A stretch of 64,000 nt of DNA from Oxyruncus cristatus (Eukaryota; Chordata; Aves; Passeriformes; Cotingidae): contig VXAY01006085.1 in the NCBI GenBank assembly GCA_013399855.1, positions 1,040,685 through 1,104,684 of the forward strand. The letters run 5' to 3'. Position 1 is the first letter of the stretch. Each line of letters starts with the position of its first letter. This document shows, piece by piece, positions 23,912 to 36,587 of the stretch. A program made the translations under genes and the position numbers. The notes under the pieces are model-generated. The model was given only the letters and a program-made list of their open reading frames with translations. It had not been told where the DNA came from and did no database searches.

Positions 23912-26900
23912 AAATTTAGGCCTCAATAAGCCTTCTATATACATCCCTCGGATAAAACTGCATGAAACACAGCTGTCACTGCTGTGTCTGCTGAGAAATA
24001 CTGCAATGGAGAAAATGGCTATTGGTTTTGTGCCGAAAAATTATTGATCACACCTGTCTTCTGAATCACTTGATGCTATGAATTTTTGCTGAGAACATTA
24101 AACAAATAACCTCAAGCCCTCTGGACCCTGTATATACTGACAACATTCTCACGTTCAAATTTATGTGCATGCCAGTAATGACCACAAGGAGAAAAGGAAA
24201 TCTTAAAAAGATATTTTTAAAGTAGGTGGTTTAAACTCTGGAAATTAGAGAATAATTAAAAATAGCTTGTAAATATGCAACTATGTAGCTAGTCTTTCAA
24301 AGATAGAAAATGAACTTGGTTCTAAGAATGCACATAGTATCTTTAAACAGATAACTTAAGATTTAAGATAAGTGAAAAAGCAGTGGTGCTATTGTATCTT
24401 TTTTATTTCATCGTAAAGGTTTTAATTTTCAAATTTTTTTCTTTATGGTTAGAAATAATTTGCAGCTGTGTCAGCACTAAAGAATTGGACAAGCAGGCTG
24501 TTAATCACTATCTCCTGAGGCTCAGGTCAGAAAAAAACAGAGAACTAATTCTAATTTATATTCTTGTCCCACTGCAAACCCTGGACTGCCTAACAGCACC
24601 ACAGGCTCTGCTACACCTGTGGTTCTTAAGGTAAAAATACTGATATTCTTACTACAGTCTGTGCAGGTTTATGAGGGGGGACTTCCTTCACATTCTCCTC
24701 CATCTTCTCAATCAAACAACAGCTCTCAAAATTTAGCATATGATTCAGGCTATAGGACAATACCATGTGTCAAAATGTCATACAGTATTGATGATAAACT
24801 TGAGCCTTCCTATTATGAAGCCACATTTTGAGTTGTTTATAACCCTGCCTGATGTTGACTCTTTATGCCGAGCATTTTGGTGATGGGAAATTTTACCAAA
24901 ACTATTCCAGTTATTTCTCACAGTAACATTCAAGAAAGAAAATGCTGCCAGTTTCTCCTGGCCAGTAAAGCAATATCTGAGGCTTAGTTGAGGAGAGGTA
25001 GCTGTGGAATTCAAGTAGAAGGAAGCCAGTGTAAGTAATTTTTTTGTTGCTACCCTATTGATTGCATGCTAAAAACCAATCAATGCTTGTTTATTTTCAA
25101 AGAAGCAATGACTTCACATGTGGGAGACAGTCACTTTACACTTTTGACATCTGTTCAAGAGAATACTCTAAGGTACCCAACTTTGCAACTCTTGAAAGTT
25201 TCACTTCATGCAACATCAATAGCTTCTTGCTAGTAAAACTCTCAGAACAGTCTGTCTGCATAAACATGAAGGACAAGAAGGAATGTGGAGAACATTTTTA
25301 GCAACTAGTGTATGAAAAAATATTGGTGCTTCTTCTGAGACTTCATTTCTTCTCTCCCTTTGGTGTACTGCCCTCCCAGTCTAGTGCATCACCACAAAAA
25401 GTGTTTAACTCAAATTAAGAAATATCAGATATGATCAAAGAAAGGGAAGAATATTCAGGTACAGGGAGCGTGTTGGAGACTGACTTAGAGAAAGGGTGAG
25501 TGAGTTAAATCCATTGTGCAGAAAGATGAGTGATGGGAACAGAACTAGAAAAATATATGGGAGGTTCAGAAGAAGGTATCAGAAGAGAAATGGGATCATA
25601 TACAGAAGCTGTGGTTGGAACCAAAACAGAAAAGATCAGGAGAAGAGGGGACTGGAAACCCCAGGGAACAAGGAAATCCTGTTCTATAGTATCTGTAGTA
25701 GTTTGATATTCCCCTCCAACAAGTCACCTTGCTAACACAGGAAAAAGGGGGTGCACTGTAAAGATCTCATGCTGGATAGCAGTTTTTGGAATTGGAGAGT
25801 AAAAGAATTAAGTTCACCAAAAATCTTACTTGGTTATATGAACAAGTTTCTTATGACTCAAACTTCAAAGACCATCTTACATTTTCTGCAAGATTTTTGC
25901 CTAATTCAGTCTTCTGAGGTTTTCCATTTCTTTACCATGGTATATTAAATTTACTTTTTTGGAAAATAAATCATATAACTTATTCTTTTTTCTTTCTGTC
26001 ATGCCCACTGCTTCCTTTGAATAGTTCTTTGTACTAACTGCTTATAATGGAATGTGAGATGGCTAAAATTGGTCATCTGTTTAAGACATAGGTATGCTTA
26101 AAGCTTTTTTTAAACCTACCCTGATTACAAAGTTTCTTGGAGACTTGCACACAACTGTTGAAATTTGGCAAATCTTGAGAGCTATTTTTGCTGAAATTTT
26201 ACTCTCTCATGGTATAATTAAACTAGTAATAGGCTTCAAAAGCAACAAAATGATATCACATGTATTAGAAGACAAGCCTTGGATAGAAATAATTGTGTAG
26301 GAGTAGGACTAGTACATTCCCTTTTAAATGTGAAAGTGCTAGTCTCGTCCAAAACTACAGAGTACTGGATAATTTTTTATGATGTTATGCATAATAATGT
26401 CTATAGTGTTTCAAACTATAGACGTTGGAGAATCAGTTCTTATACACAATTCTTATGTAAATACTTGTGACATCATCCTGCAAAGAGAAACTCCGTAAAC
26501 ATTATTTAAAATACATATATTGTGTAAGGAAACTTTACCTGGGAACATTCTTCTACCTTTTAGTAAAAATAGATTATACAAAGGTGGTGTTAAGGTGCAC
26601 ATTCCCATCGCATACAGGAAGCTTTAATAGTTTCCAAAGGTATTTATAATTTCTAACTTTGGGGCTCTATTTTAATGTTATTTCTTTTAGCTTTTGTTCT
26701 GGTTCCCAGGACTTTCAGAAAGTAAACAGTCTCCTTATGTGTAAGAGATTTTAGATAAGGCTGCAACTGTCTTAATTCTTTGCATTTTTTGGTCTGCATT
26801 TCCTGCTAATGTAATTTGAATAAGCCAATTACATTGAAATCTGGTCCATGGCATGAAAATAAGTTCATGAGTGTGGATCTCCCTGTCTTCTGTGGTTTTA

Positions 26901-29609
26901 TGTGGGGAGTAAAACTGGTCTACATTTGGTTGTACAAGGGGTCTGAACAGAATACTGGGGCCATGCTTTGTGCTTTTTTCTGAGGTTCCATTTGCACTAC
27001 ATCGGAGGAAGATTTAAGGCAGATAGAACATTTAAAGAAAATGTACTGAAATGTTGAAAATATAGGCTGAATTTTGTTTTCTAGGTGCAGGCTGAAAACA
27101 TGAAGTTTAAACATGCATTTTAAATATGAAATCTTCTATAAAATAATATAAAATAATGCCCAGGAAATTATTACTTGGAGTTTGATGAAAATATTCCCAA
27201 ATGCCCATTGTGTACTGTTAAAAACTGATCAAAAGCACTATTGTAAGAAATATTTTATTTAACTGTTAAATCTCTTTATCACTGAGATCATATGCACAAT
27301 GAAGCTTGATTCACACCAATCAGGAACTCCAGAAAAAATTACTTATTTTTCATAATTGTGGGACTCCCTGATAGTCTTTAAGTGCTAGTGACCTTAGGAG
27401 AAAATAATTTTTCAGCTACCATTTCTCCACAAACTGGCACTGACAGCAGTTTAACTGCCTTGCCTGTGTGTTGTTACACTTTTTTCACAGCTCTGTAATG
27501 ATTCCAGATGAAGTCAAACAATTGGGATTTCTTCAGTAAATTATATCTCAGGCAGGGAAACCAATCCCTATTCTCATTTAAGGAGACATTCCTGAGACAA
27601 CAACTCAGTAGTGCCTTATATGCAAACTACGAATCCTACAATTTGTCTGTAAACAATTGAAATGTGGGCTAAATGGAGAGACTTGCCAAATTTGCAAAGG
27701 TAAGAGTCACTGGAAACAAACCGGAGTAAATATAAATGCCCTGGTATGTGAACACCTACAACAACAATTATCCACTCCCTCCCAAGTTTAGCAGGTTGAG
27801 TTCCCACACTATAATGTTCTTAGTTTTGGGAGAAAGCCAGGTATCAAATTCTGTTCTAGGGAGGAAAGAAAGAGGCCAAAACACTTAGTGTCTGAGATAT
27901 TGCATTAAAAATGGTCCAGTGTCATTTCATATAAAGTTACACTGCCAAATACTACGCAACGCAAACTTGATGTCATCTTTCTTTTCTTTCAAAGGCAAAA
28001 CATACAACTGCAACTTCCTACATAGACATGCAAGGTGTTGGAATGAGCAGTTTTGGCAGTAAAATCATGGCCACATTGAAGAAAATATGAATTACATTTC
28101 TAAAAATGTCTTGAAGAGAGTATAGATAATCATTATACTAGAAAACTATAGAAATAATATATATACCAGGAAAATACCTTTTAAAAGTACACTTATTTAA
28201 CATTCCGTTATTTTAACACATTTAAATGTCTGTGATAATACACCCAAAATAAGAATGACTATAAAATTACCTTTATGGAATCATGACAAAAACAGTTTGT
28301 CTCCCATACACTGTAAAATTAAGAAATTGGGGGGGAAACAAAGCATCAATAAACTCTTGTGACACTCAATTATAATCCCTTATAAATATCAATATCACTT
28401 TCCCTTATTTCTAAATGAAAACAGATTCCTTCTAAAACCTCTGACTTTGATGAAAATTCTTTTCAAATTTCCTTTTGGTAGTTATGAAGTACCCTAGAAA
28501 ATCTGTGATTAGAGAACAAGCCTGTTTTACATAGGAGGTTTTCTGACACCATAGTGACAGCAATAACAAAAACCCTCAAAATAAGTAGATCATTGTTTAT
28601 TTTCTCCCTCAGTTTCCTATTTGTGTTCCTTGTGGGAATTTTATGTCATTAAAATCAGAGCAAGGCATAAATGGCATAAGAACTCTAGTGGGAATTTTTA
28701 TTGCATATCCATTTCAATAAACATTAAAATTTTTACCTAAATTTTTTTTACCTAAATAGTTTTGGGGTTTTTTTTAATGCTATTCTGTGCCTCTTTTTTT
28801 TTTTTTTTTAATGCTTAATTTTTTGTCTCTTACACACATTTGGTGATAGCAACAATCAAGTTTTCCAAGAGATCCAAACCCCATGACTTGGTACATACAG
28901 AGCCTGAGGCTCCTGGTGTGAACTCACAGCATTTATGCAGAAGTGCATGTCAAGAGTCTATCCAGAAAAATGTCTGTCCATCCAAATAACTGTGACAAGC
29001 AACACTAGCCTTTGAATCAGGACTCTGCTTTCCGTTAAGAATATTTTTCTGTGGTAGGAAAATGAACTCTAGATCTTAGAAAAAAAAACAATCCTACTGT
29101 ACTTGGACCTCACAAGGAGATCAAGACCAAAGTAGAGGACATTTGATCTTACACATACCATTCCCAAACTTCCCACTGCCTTCTGCTGCAGGAAATACTC
29201 ATATTCAAATCAGCAGGACTTCACACATGCTTGAAGACAGGCATGTGCACAATGGCTTTCTGAGCTTGAGGCAATCCTTAAAATGTTTATTAAATAAGAG
29301 AAGCTTGTAATGTGATGTTAAATAGTGGGGCCAACCTCAAGAATTACTCAGCATTTACTGAGTCAGTGACTAAAAACCTCAGGGTTTGGCAAGCCTGATT
29401 TTTGTGAGAAAACTTCCTGTACAGTGTGTCAGAGATGGTATGTCCACTAGTTCCACTAAGATGATGGTCCTGAAGTCAAGGGCAGTAAATCAGTTGCAGA
29501 TTAGAACCAGGTTCACTTAGGTGGCACACAAAAGGTGTTCCTAAAATAAATGGCTGGGGAAAATGCATATAGTATGACAGTATTAAATGAAGTTCTTCCT
29601 CCACAGTAT
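23912..29609. other. Unique AT-rich non-coding DNA
   Basis: About 5.7 kb without a supported gene. Two neighbouring open frames at 24383-24634 and 24619-24831 have exon-like features discussed in the findings, but they are not called as genes. A 9-bp hairpin (AATGTAATT at 26808-26816, AATTACATT at 26827-26835) is near chance level. A T16 run occupies 28794-28809. No transposon was recognised. Confidence 0.5.
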
Positions 29610-29720
29610 ATCTTCCTTTCTTCCTTACTTACTTCCTTTTCTTCCTTTCCTTCCTTTCTTTCTCTCTTTCTTTCTCTCCTTCTTTCTCTCTTTGTCTCTC
29701 TCTCTCTTCTTTTCTCTGCT
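29610..29720. repeat. Polypyrimidine tract, (CTTT)n/(CT)n-like
   Basis: The plus strand is nearly all C and T. The run 29632-29693 (62 nt) contains no purine, and after one G at 29694 the run 29695-29717 is again purine-free. CTTT, CCTT and TC units intermix. Long polypurine-polypyrimidine tracts can adopt triplex (H-DNA) structure and are mutable; that is known for such DNA and inferred here. Confidence 0.95.
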
Positions 29721-32700
29721 TAATGGAATGCTTTGTTTTTGTTTTTCTAAATGGTGATAAGAAAATCTTTTCCAATGAGCAACTTGTAACTTGCCGTGTT
29801 TATGATGTTTATGCTTAATAACAAATGTCAGTGTCAAGAATAACTAATATTCATTAGTACTTTAGAGATCCCATAATATAAGTCTATCAAGATATGAAAC
29901 GTACAATTATTTGTGTAAATATTTTATAAGATAGTTTGTGCTCCCACCCACCTTTTTTTCCTCTTTGCTGCTATTAGTTTCAAAATCAATTTAAAGTGCT
30001 TTCTGCATCTGAATAAATTGCATCAGAACTGTCATTTGAATAATGCATAGCTTCCTACTGAAACTAAAAAATATTTATTTAAATCATGTAATGAAAAAAA
30101 GCATTTTAAGTGGGTGGATGCTGTCCTGCAAATTGCTGGAACAAATTTATTACCCTGATGTATGTTTACAATTCTTTGGTGAATACTTTCCACTGGCAGC
30201 ACCATACAGACAACTCAGCCCTCCCCAGCCCCTATTTCATGGAGTCGTCTCACAGTGGGGACACCTGCTCTGCTCAGGCAGGCTCTGTTTCAAATTCATT
30301 CTCCAGCTTACGAGTGAGAGTGTACTTCACAACACTACTTAAGCCCATGTACATGGTGTGCCTGTCTTGTTCAATGAAACAAACAAATAACAAAGGTACA
30401 TAACAACACACCTTCCTTGGATGTGGTCATTCCAGACCCTTAGACTGGCATCTGTTCAGGTTAAATCTCTGGGTTCTGAAAGTTTTTCCTCTTGGTCATG
30501 ATGGATGGAACTGCAGCACTTTTTAGGACAGCAGAGAGATCCCACAGGATTAAGTTCAAATCAAGAACTTAGAAAAGAAATCTCAATTAATGTGCTAAAA
30601 AAACCCAGCTGAACAAAAAAAGACATCCCCACATATCATACATGACTAGGTCAAACACCTCCCTTTTCCTCCCATTTCTCCCTCCTCCTCATGGGGATGC
30701 AGCGTCTGGACCTCTCCCATCTGCAGCTTGTCTGGCAGGCTTGCATAGCCAATGCAGTAGGATACCAGAGGACCATAAAAAGTGCCTTCTCTGAAAATTC
30801 AAACAGACCTTGTGAGGCTTATTTTCCCATGAGTGAATTGCAAAAGACCTCAGTTTCATAATCCAAATAACAGCTTACATAACAGCCAGGCAGTCTGAAG
30901 TGATGGACTAAGGTTTACAGTAAGGGGACATGTAACCTGTTATCTTATCAAGAGATTATCACAGAGATTTCTCCCCCTGCCTCACCCTTTATTTGCAGTA
31001 AAGACTCAAACTATCAAAACCTATCGACTGTTATAGCTTCAACCAACATAGTAACTTCACATTACTTAACTAATGAACTGTACCCCTCTCTTTCCTTTTC
31101 TCTCCCCCTTCTTGGACATACACTGTCATCACAATATTTAGTTTAAACAAGTCAGGGAGATACAAACATTCCTGAAACTGTATTAATTCCTTCCTGCTCA
31201 ATAGATTATTAGCATCTAATTTGACATGACTATAAGTTTACACACTACAAAGAATTTTTAAAGTGATACCTTCTAAAAAAGAAAGGAATAGAAAATGGTT
31301 TTGTACATTCTGCATGAGTAAGTGATGTATTGGTTTCTTGGTATTCACAGTCTGTTTTCATGTCTTGGTGCTAACAGTTGTGAGCAAAAATCAACTCCAC
31401 TATTGTAGTATTAATGGGGAATGGTCTGGCCTCCACCTAACCCTGAAGACAATTATGCTAAAACAATAGTGATGAGCATTCAGCTAACTAGTTATACCAA
31501 GGAAAGACTGCTGCTGCCATTCATCAAAAAGGCCATTTGGATAATGAGGAGAGATGGCTACTGACATATTTCAGCAGGGGAGGCCATCCTGCTGGGAGCT
31601 TCTTTCAAAATGCCAAATTCTATCCATTTAAAAAGCAAACATCACGCTTTCTTTGGTTTGTCTGGTGATCTGGGGAGCAGAGACATAAGTCATATAGTAC
31701 TGTCCAAGTTGGAATAAAGAGCTGGAAGAGATACCTAAGGAGAAAAAAATGCCGTAGTGTACGTATCATTGTAATCTTCAGTCTCCCAAAAGGACTAAGC
31801 TTAATTATGAGCAACATGACTGCTGTCAGTTAGGAAGAGCAAATCCCTTGCTTTCTGTAAGAAGCTGCTAATCTGATTATTGATTTACAATTCTGGTGAT
31901 TAGTTAAAGATTGTGCATCTCAAGGAATCTGAATATCCTAACTGAACAGACAGTAAAAAAAGATGTTTAGAAGAAATGTTTTGTTTTAATAAATAAATTA
32001 ATGGATACTTGATACAGTTTCACAACATATTTAGATTAGCAAATATTGTGTGCCAGAATAAACCAGAATAAATATTACCCATTACATCTGGGTTTGTAGG
32101 CAGTGTCTAATATGACAGCCACTTTTTACAACAGAGATGCAGATGATTTTCTAAAATTACACCAATAAGGAAAATGAAATGGCAATGGACCTTTCAAGTA
32201 AAAATCAGAACAAATTTGTTGTACTGGATCATGTTTTCTATCTGAAGACAATATCTCCCACTTAAAATTGACATTTGTTGTGATGGTGAGAAAATGTATT
32301 TTAATTTGTCTGTAAAAAATATGTAAAAAAGGTATATTTTCTTACAAAAAGAAAAAAAAGAAGGTGAAGTGTATGTACTATTTTTCAGTGACTTGCTTGA
32401 ATAGACGTGTTTTTCAGAATAACTAACAAGAACCACATTCAAAATTTCTCCAATTGCATCCCTTGTCAGTTGCTGAAGACCATGGAAATCACAAACAGCA
32501 CAGCTTCAGCTCCTCTGCTGCTAGGATGTCAGGGGCTTCTCTTTCTACTGACTTGTCACGCAAGGGGGAATATACTGACTTTCTTAAAAAGCTCACTAAC
32601 AAATGCAGGACTATAAGGCAAAGAAGATGTTAAGATAATAGGTGTGTAAAAGAAAAACACTTGGAACTGTGGGAAATTCAGTGGGACATTCATGAAAGCA

Positions 32701-33127
32701 AACATGAGCCCAGTGGAACTAATCTCAACAGGTTTCTTCAACAGTTCATGGAAGGTAAGAAGGTCCTTCATGAAGTTATTCAGAGCAGGACCTTGGGAAC
32801 TCTTTCTGGAAGGACTTATCTGTCTCCACAAACTGTATAAGACCTACAGAAATTAGCTTCAGTAGGTTAAAATTGATGTCTTATCATACTCTATGCAATG
32901 AGCCCACTTACAAATGACTCCATTAAGGAGGCATCTATTCTCTTCCATATCCAAAGGGTCAATTTCCGAGAAGCATTTCTTGATGAACTTATAGTTGAAA
33001 ATTAGAAAACTTTCTGAGGGTAAAAAATCTTTTTGCATTGTGCTGGACCCTGGTGTCAAAAAAGGATAGTATTCCTCATCTAGAATTCAAATACATGTTT
33101 TTCCAGTACTGATTGTTAAAGCAAGTC
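29721..33127. other. Unique AT-rich non-coding DNA
   Basis: No gene or transposon was recognised. Overlapping frames at 30043-30342 and 30110-30403 look unrelated to known proteins and lack splice context. The stretch 30650-30730 is pyrimidine-rich. Confidence 0.55.
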
Positions 33128-33256
33128 ATAGAAACATAGAATATCCTGACTTGGAAGTGCCCCAAAAGGATCAGCCAAGTTCAATTCCTGGCCTTGCACA
33201 GGATCACCCCAAGAATCAGGTCTTCTAAGGTTTCAGTCATGACACTGTCAAGAAAT
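33128..33256 (-). mobile_element. CR1 LINE 3' fragment, minus strand
   Basis: Plus-strand reading gives CATAGAAACATAGAATATCC, TTGGAAGTGCCCCAAAAGGA, CCAAGTTCAATTCCTGGCC and TTGCACAGGATCACCCCAAG, which is the reverse complement of the avian CR1 terminus of the GGATCATC...CTGCACAGGACACCCC type. About 130 bp long and diverged. It lies about 350 bp from the SINE at 33.6 kb, which carries a related CR1-type tail in the same orientation. Confidence 0.88.
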
Positions 33257-33602
33257 AGAATGTAACATGTATATTTAAGGAGCAGCTAATACTTCTAAAA
33301 TCCAAAAAAATTATCCTACATGTAACTATGTTTCAGTTATATTAATTGGACTCTGTAACAGAACTATGAGTTTCTATTGAACCTTCTCTGCTTATGCCGA
33401 AGTCATTGCAAAAGGCTGGTAATAATGTGCTTGGTTTCTTCGAGGTGTTTGAAGGTAGCAGAGAACACCACAGCTTGCTGAGTATCATTACACAGCAGAT
33501 AAATAATATTATACCTTGGGTAAAATCTGTTAATTGAAACCAGCTACAAACTCATAGACTTCTTTTGGCACAGCATGGGTTTTCCTATGTGTATTTCTAA
33601 GC
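33257..33602. other. Unique spacer between a CR1 fragment and a SINE
   Basis: AT-rich sequence with no gene and no recognised repeat, separating two minus-strand retroposons. Confidence 0.5.
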
Positions 33603-33742
33603 TCACAGAATCACAGAATATTCTGAGTAGGAAGGGACCCACAAGGATCATCAAGTCCAGCTCTTAAGTGAATGTCCCATACAGGGATCAAACCCAAAAC
33701 CTTAGCTCCATGCACCGTGTTCTAACCAACTGAGCTAATCTG
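33603..33742 (-). mobile_element. tRNA-Ile-derived SINE with CR1 tail (TguSINE1-like)
   Basis: On the minus strand this is a full-length composite. The 5' head is tRNA-like: box A TAGCTCAGTTGG (plus-strand 33726-33737) followed by TTAGA, and box B GGTTTGATCCC (plus-strand 33684-33694). The order and spacing of segments match a tRNA-Ile gene, including the GTATGGGACA end of the acceptor stem. After a short CTTAAGAG linker comes a CR1 3' end (GGACTTGATGATCCTTGTGG, GTCCCTTCC, terminal ATTCTGTGATTCTGTGA). Borrowing a LINE tail is how such SINEs recruit CR1 reverse transcriptase. This head and tail design is that of TguSINE1, described in passerine birds. The anticodon region is degenerate, so it is not a functional tRNA gene. 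No clear target-site duplication was found. Confidence 0.88.
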
Positions 33743-36507
33743 ATGAGCTCTGTGAAATACAAGCTGTTAAAAGTGTTTATATTTTGTACTCCTGATACTG
33801 ATCTATGATTTCTTTGTACTATGTAAGAAATGAAGAAATAGAAAAGGAAAGACTATTTACCTTTCCTTGTGTCATACATGATCACAACTAATTTGATACA
33901 AGAACTGGAATCAAAGGAGCTTAATAAAAGGTCCCATATCTAATTCTTTCCCATGTTCAGTCTTACCTTGATCTCTGAAACGCTTTCATTCTCTCCTTAG
34001 GGCATGAATACTTCCTATTATAAAATTTACATGCCTGTATTTTTGTAGGAGAGGCAAATTAAAGCAAAAATTCTCAACAACAAACTTCCACAGTGAAGAT
34101 AGAAAATTTCACATTTTTAGCCATGCTGAACTATGATTCAAACTCACTGCAACTATGTGTAAATGGTCACAGAAATACATCTTGTCTCAAAACTCAGGGA
34201 TGCATTGTAGTTTTGCTTTAATAAAGCTAACTGTCTCTAATATTTGGAGCCAGTAACAATAATTTTTTTTACTGCAAGCATGGCCTTTTGGACTGTATAA
34301 CATTGAAATACAAAACTAACAAAATCCTCACATTTCTCTTTGCAGTAATGAAAAAAGAACAGGGTGGTGCCATGTTGGCAGCACTGCTGAATTGCACCAG
34401 TCTCTGTCATTTTTGGCAAATAATGAATCGACTTGGCCCCTCTAAAGACCTCATGTGAGTGTAGAGATATGCTGTTAGTGTAGAGCTAAAAAATACTGCT
34501 GTGCTGTTTACGTAAAGCCCTCTCTCAGATTATTCTATTTGAAGTCAATTAGAAGAATCCTCTGATGTTACTGGCATGGGTTCTCACAGCAAACACTAGA
34601 CAGTTGTTATCGCTAACCGTGAAGAATGGAGCTATCCCAGGAGAATGCAAAGGCTGGTTTTAAGAGCTATTCACTATCTCTGTTGACGCTCATTGGATAT
34701 ATGTCTGTTTTGCAAAGTCAGATCAAAATGATTGCCTCTAACCATTATGCAGACAAGGAAAGGTTGTCAAGTACCCGCCAGTTTTCACAGTACAATTCAT
34801 GTATCTGCTGGGCATTGTGGTTCCACACAGTGTTATTAATTTCCAGTATACTGTCTGAAACATTGTGTCCAACACACCGCTGTTTTGAAGAAAGCAGTGA
34901 CTCAAGCGCTGAAAGAGAATGTAGGTCAGTATGACAGTTTTCATTCATTTTTATCTTGCTTTTTCTGTTTGCGTTCATTGCTCCCAAAGCCTCATTTATG
35001 AACGGTTTCCAGTCCACTTTGGTGATGTTGAAAAGCACCTACCTGTAAAGTTTTCCCTTATACTAGTCTTCCACACTGAAACCAGGTTGCATGCACATAT
35101 CTGCATCTGTTTCACCTGTATAAACACAGTAAAATATAATACACAAAGACACACATATACACAAATGCACATCTACCACGTTCTTGATAGACAGAACAGG
35201 ACAAATTAAGGTCTACCATACTAGGTAGGAAGGAAGTGTATGTGCAAGGGAAATCTGAAAGTACTCTGAAGCAGAGGTGTTGTCCTTTGTTTCACCTTTC
35301 CTGTGTATTGTTACATGAGTTTTCAGAGCTGTGCTGCTCCTGTGCAAAACATTTCTCATCAAATACTAAAGCCCACCCTGCCCATTCCAGAGAATGTCTC
35401 TAGCTACAAGGCTTCAACAGGAGATACACACCTGCTGTCCCCTCTGTTACTTCTGAAAATATCTCGTAACATGAGGTCAGGTTTGTATTCATTTTCTCAT
35501 TTTCTTTAGCAATACTATAAATTACAGCATCTTCCTTGTATATTCACTATGTTGTTTTGGTCTTCATATCAGCATCTCTTTTGAATATGGCCATTTCTTT
35601 CTGCAGTCTTGCCTACTGCTCCTTAATTCACTAGAGACTTTTCAGTGGGCAGCTTCCTCCATATATCACAATCCTGGTCTCAAAGCATTTTGCAAAATAT
35701 AAACGGCAGGATCAGAGGAATCGGACAGGGAGGAGAAAAAGATTTTGAGGTTTTGTAAGCTAGATATTGGAATCTTACAGCTGCCAAGTTCACCTTCATA
35801 TGCATTCTGATTTTATATCCACATGAAAAACAAAGGTTGATTTCAGTCATAATTAGGTATTTCCCTTTAAGCCTAAGATTTATGTTCATGCTGTTTTCTT
35901 TCTCTGACTTTATAAGAACATGATGTTATGTTTCTGATATAAAATCTCTCCTAAATTACTGTGTTCTGAGAGCTCAAATAGTGTACCATCATGTACAGTT
36001 CTTTCACACACAACCAGATATCTCTGAGGATTAACACTGAGACTGGCATTTGAGCATAAACATAGAAACAATAAAGTTAGTAACAAGTCCGTTAGCTACA
36101 GAACAGTACACTATTGCAAGGCAACACTTTTTCACAGATTTTCATGAGCCAACAAAACTGAACAATTCAATGTGTGTCTGATCTACACATGCACACGCAT
36201 GTGCAGACATAGCATACAATTTACTACTTCAGATAAAGCACTTGTAAAACAGAATTTTACCTACTGTGATGTTGAAGTCTCAACATCCATTGGGGTTGCT
36301 GGCAGATAGATGACTTGCTTTATTGGTTTACCCTTGAATATACTGAGTGACTTCTTTTAATTTCAAGAAAATGTTGTGCATCTTCTTTCCAAAATTATCT
36401 CTCTGCCTTGGTTTCTGCTTTCACTGGTGATTTCTGGGAATTTAGACCAGTGCAATAATTTGTATCATGAAGCAAAGATGGACATTTTGAAACTGATCTA
36501 ACAGGAC
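33743..36507. other. Unique AT-rich non-coding DNA
   Basis: No supported gene. Several overlapping frames on both strands at 34626-35209 are about 70-100 codons long but resemble no family I know and are flanked by no clear exon signals. No transposon was recognised. Confidence 0.5.
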
Positions 36508-36587
36508 GTATGGCAGTGGGGTTGGAACTAGATGATCTTTTAGGTCACTTCCGATACAGGCCATTCTATAATTCCATTCTATGATTT
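36508..36587 (+). mobile_element. CR1 LINE 3' tail, plus strand
   Basis: Only the terminal ~80 bp are present: GTATGGCAGTGGGGTTGGAA, CTAGATGATCTTTTAGGTCA and CTTCC, then CCATTCTATAATTCCATTCTATGA, the characteristic avian CR1 end repeat. Good match to the remembered CR1 terminus, suggesting moderate age. Confidence 0.92.

Noticed and set aside
26808..26835. 9-bp hairpin AATGTAATT/AATTACATT
   Set aside because: Stems of this length with short loops are expected several times by chance in 64 kb of AT-rich DNA.
28605..28640. CTCAGTTTCC segment suggesting another MIR
   Set aside because: Only the CTCAGTTTCC word matches; neither side follows the MIR order.
29625..29837. Minus-strand ORF encoding a Lys/Arg/Glu-rich repetitive peptide
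   Set aside because: The charged repeats are a direct translation of the polypyrimidine tract in antisense; no protein family is implied.
33668..33742. Possible tRNA-Ile gene on the minus strand
   Set aside because: The anticodon arm and acceptor stem are degenerate and the sequence runs straight into a CR1 tail, so it is the head of a SINE.
34626..35209. Several overlapping 70-100 codon ORFs on both strands
   Set aside because: They overlap in conflicting frames, show no domain, and have no splice or promoter context.
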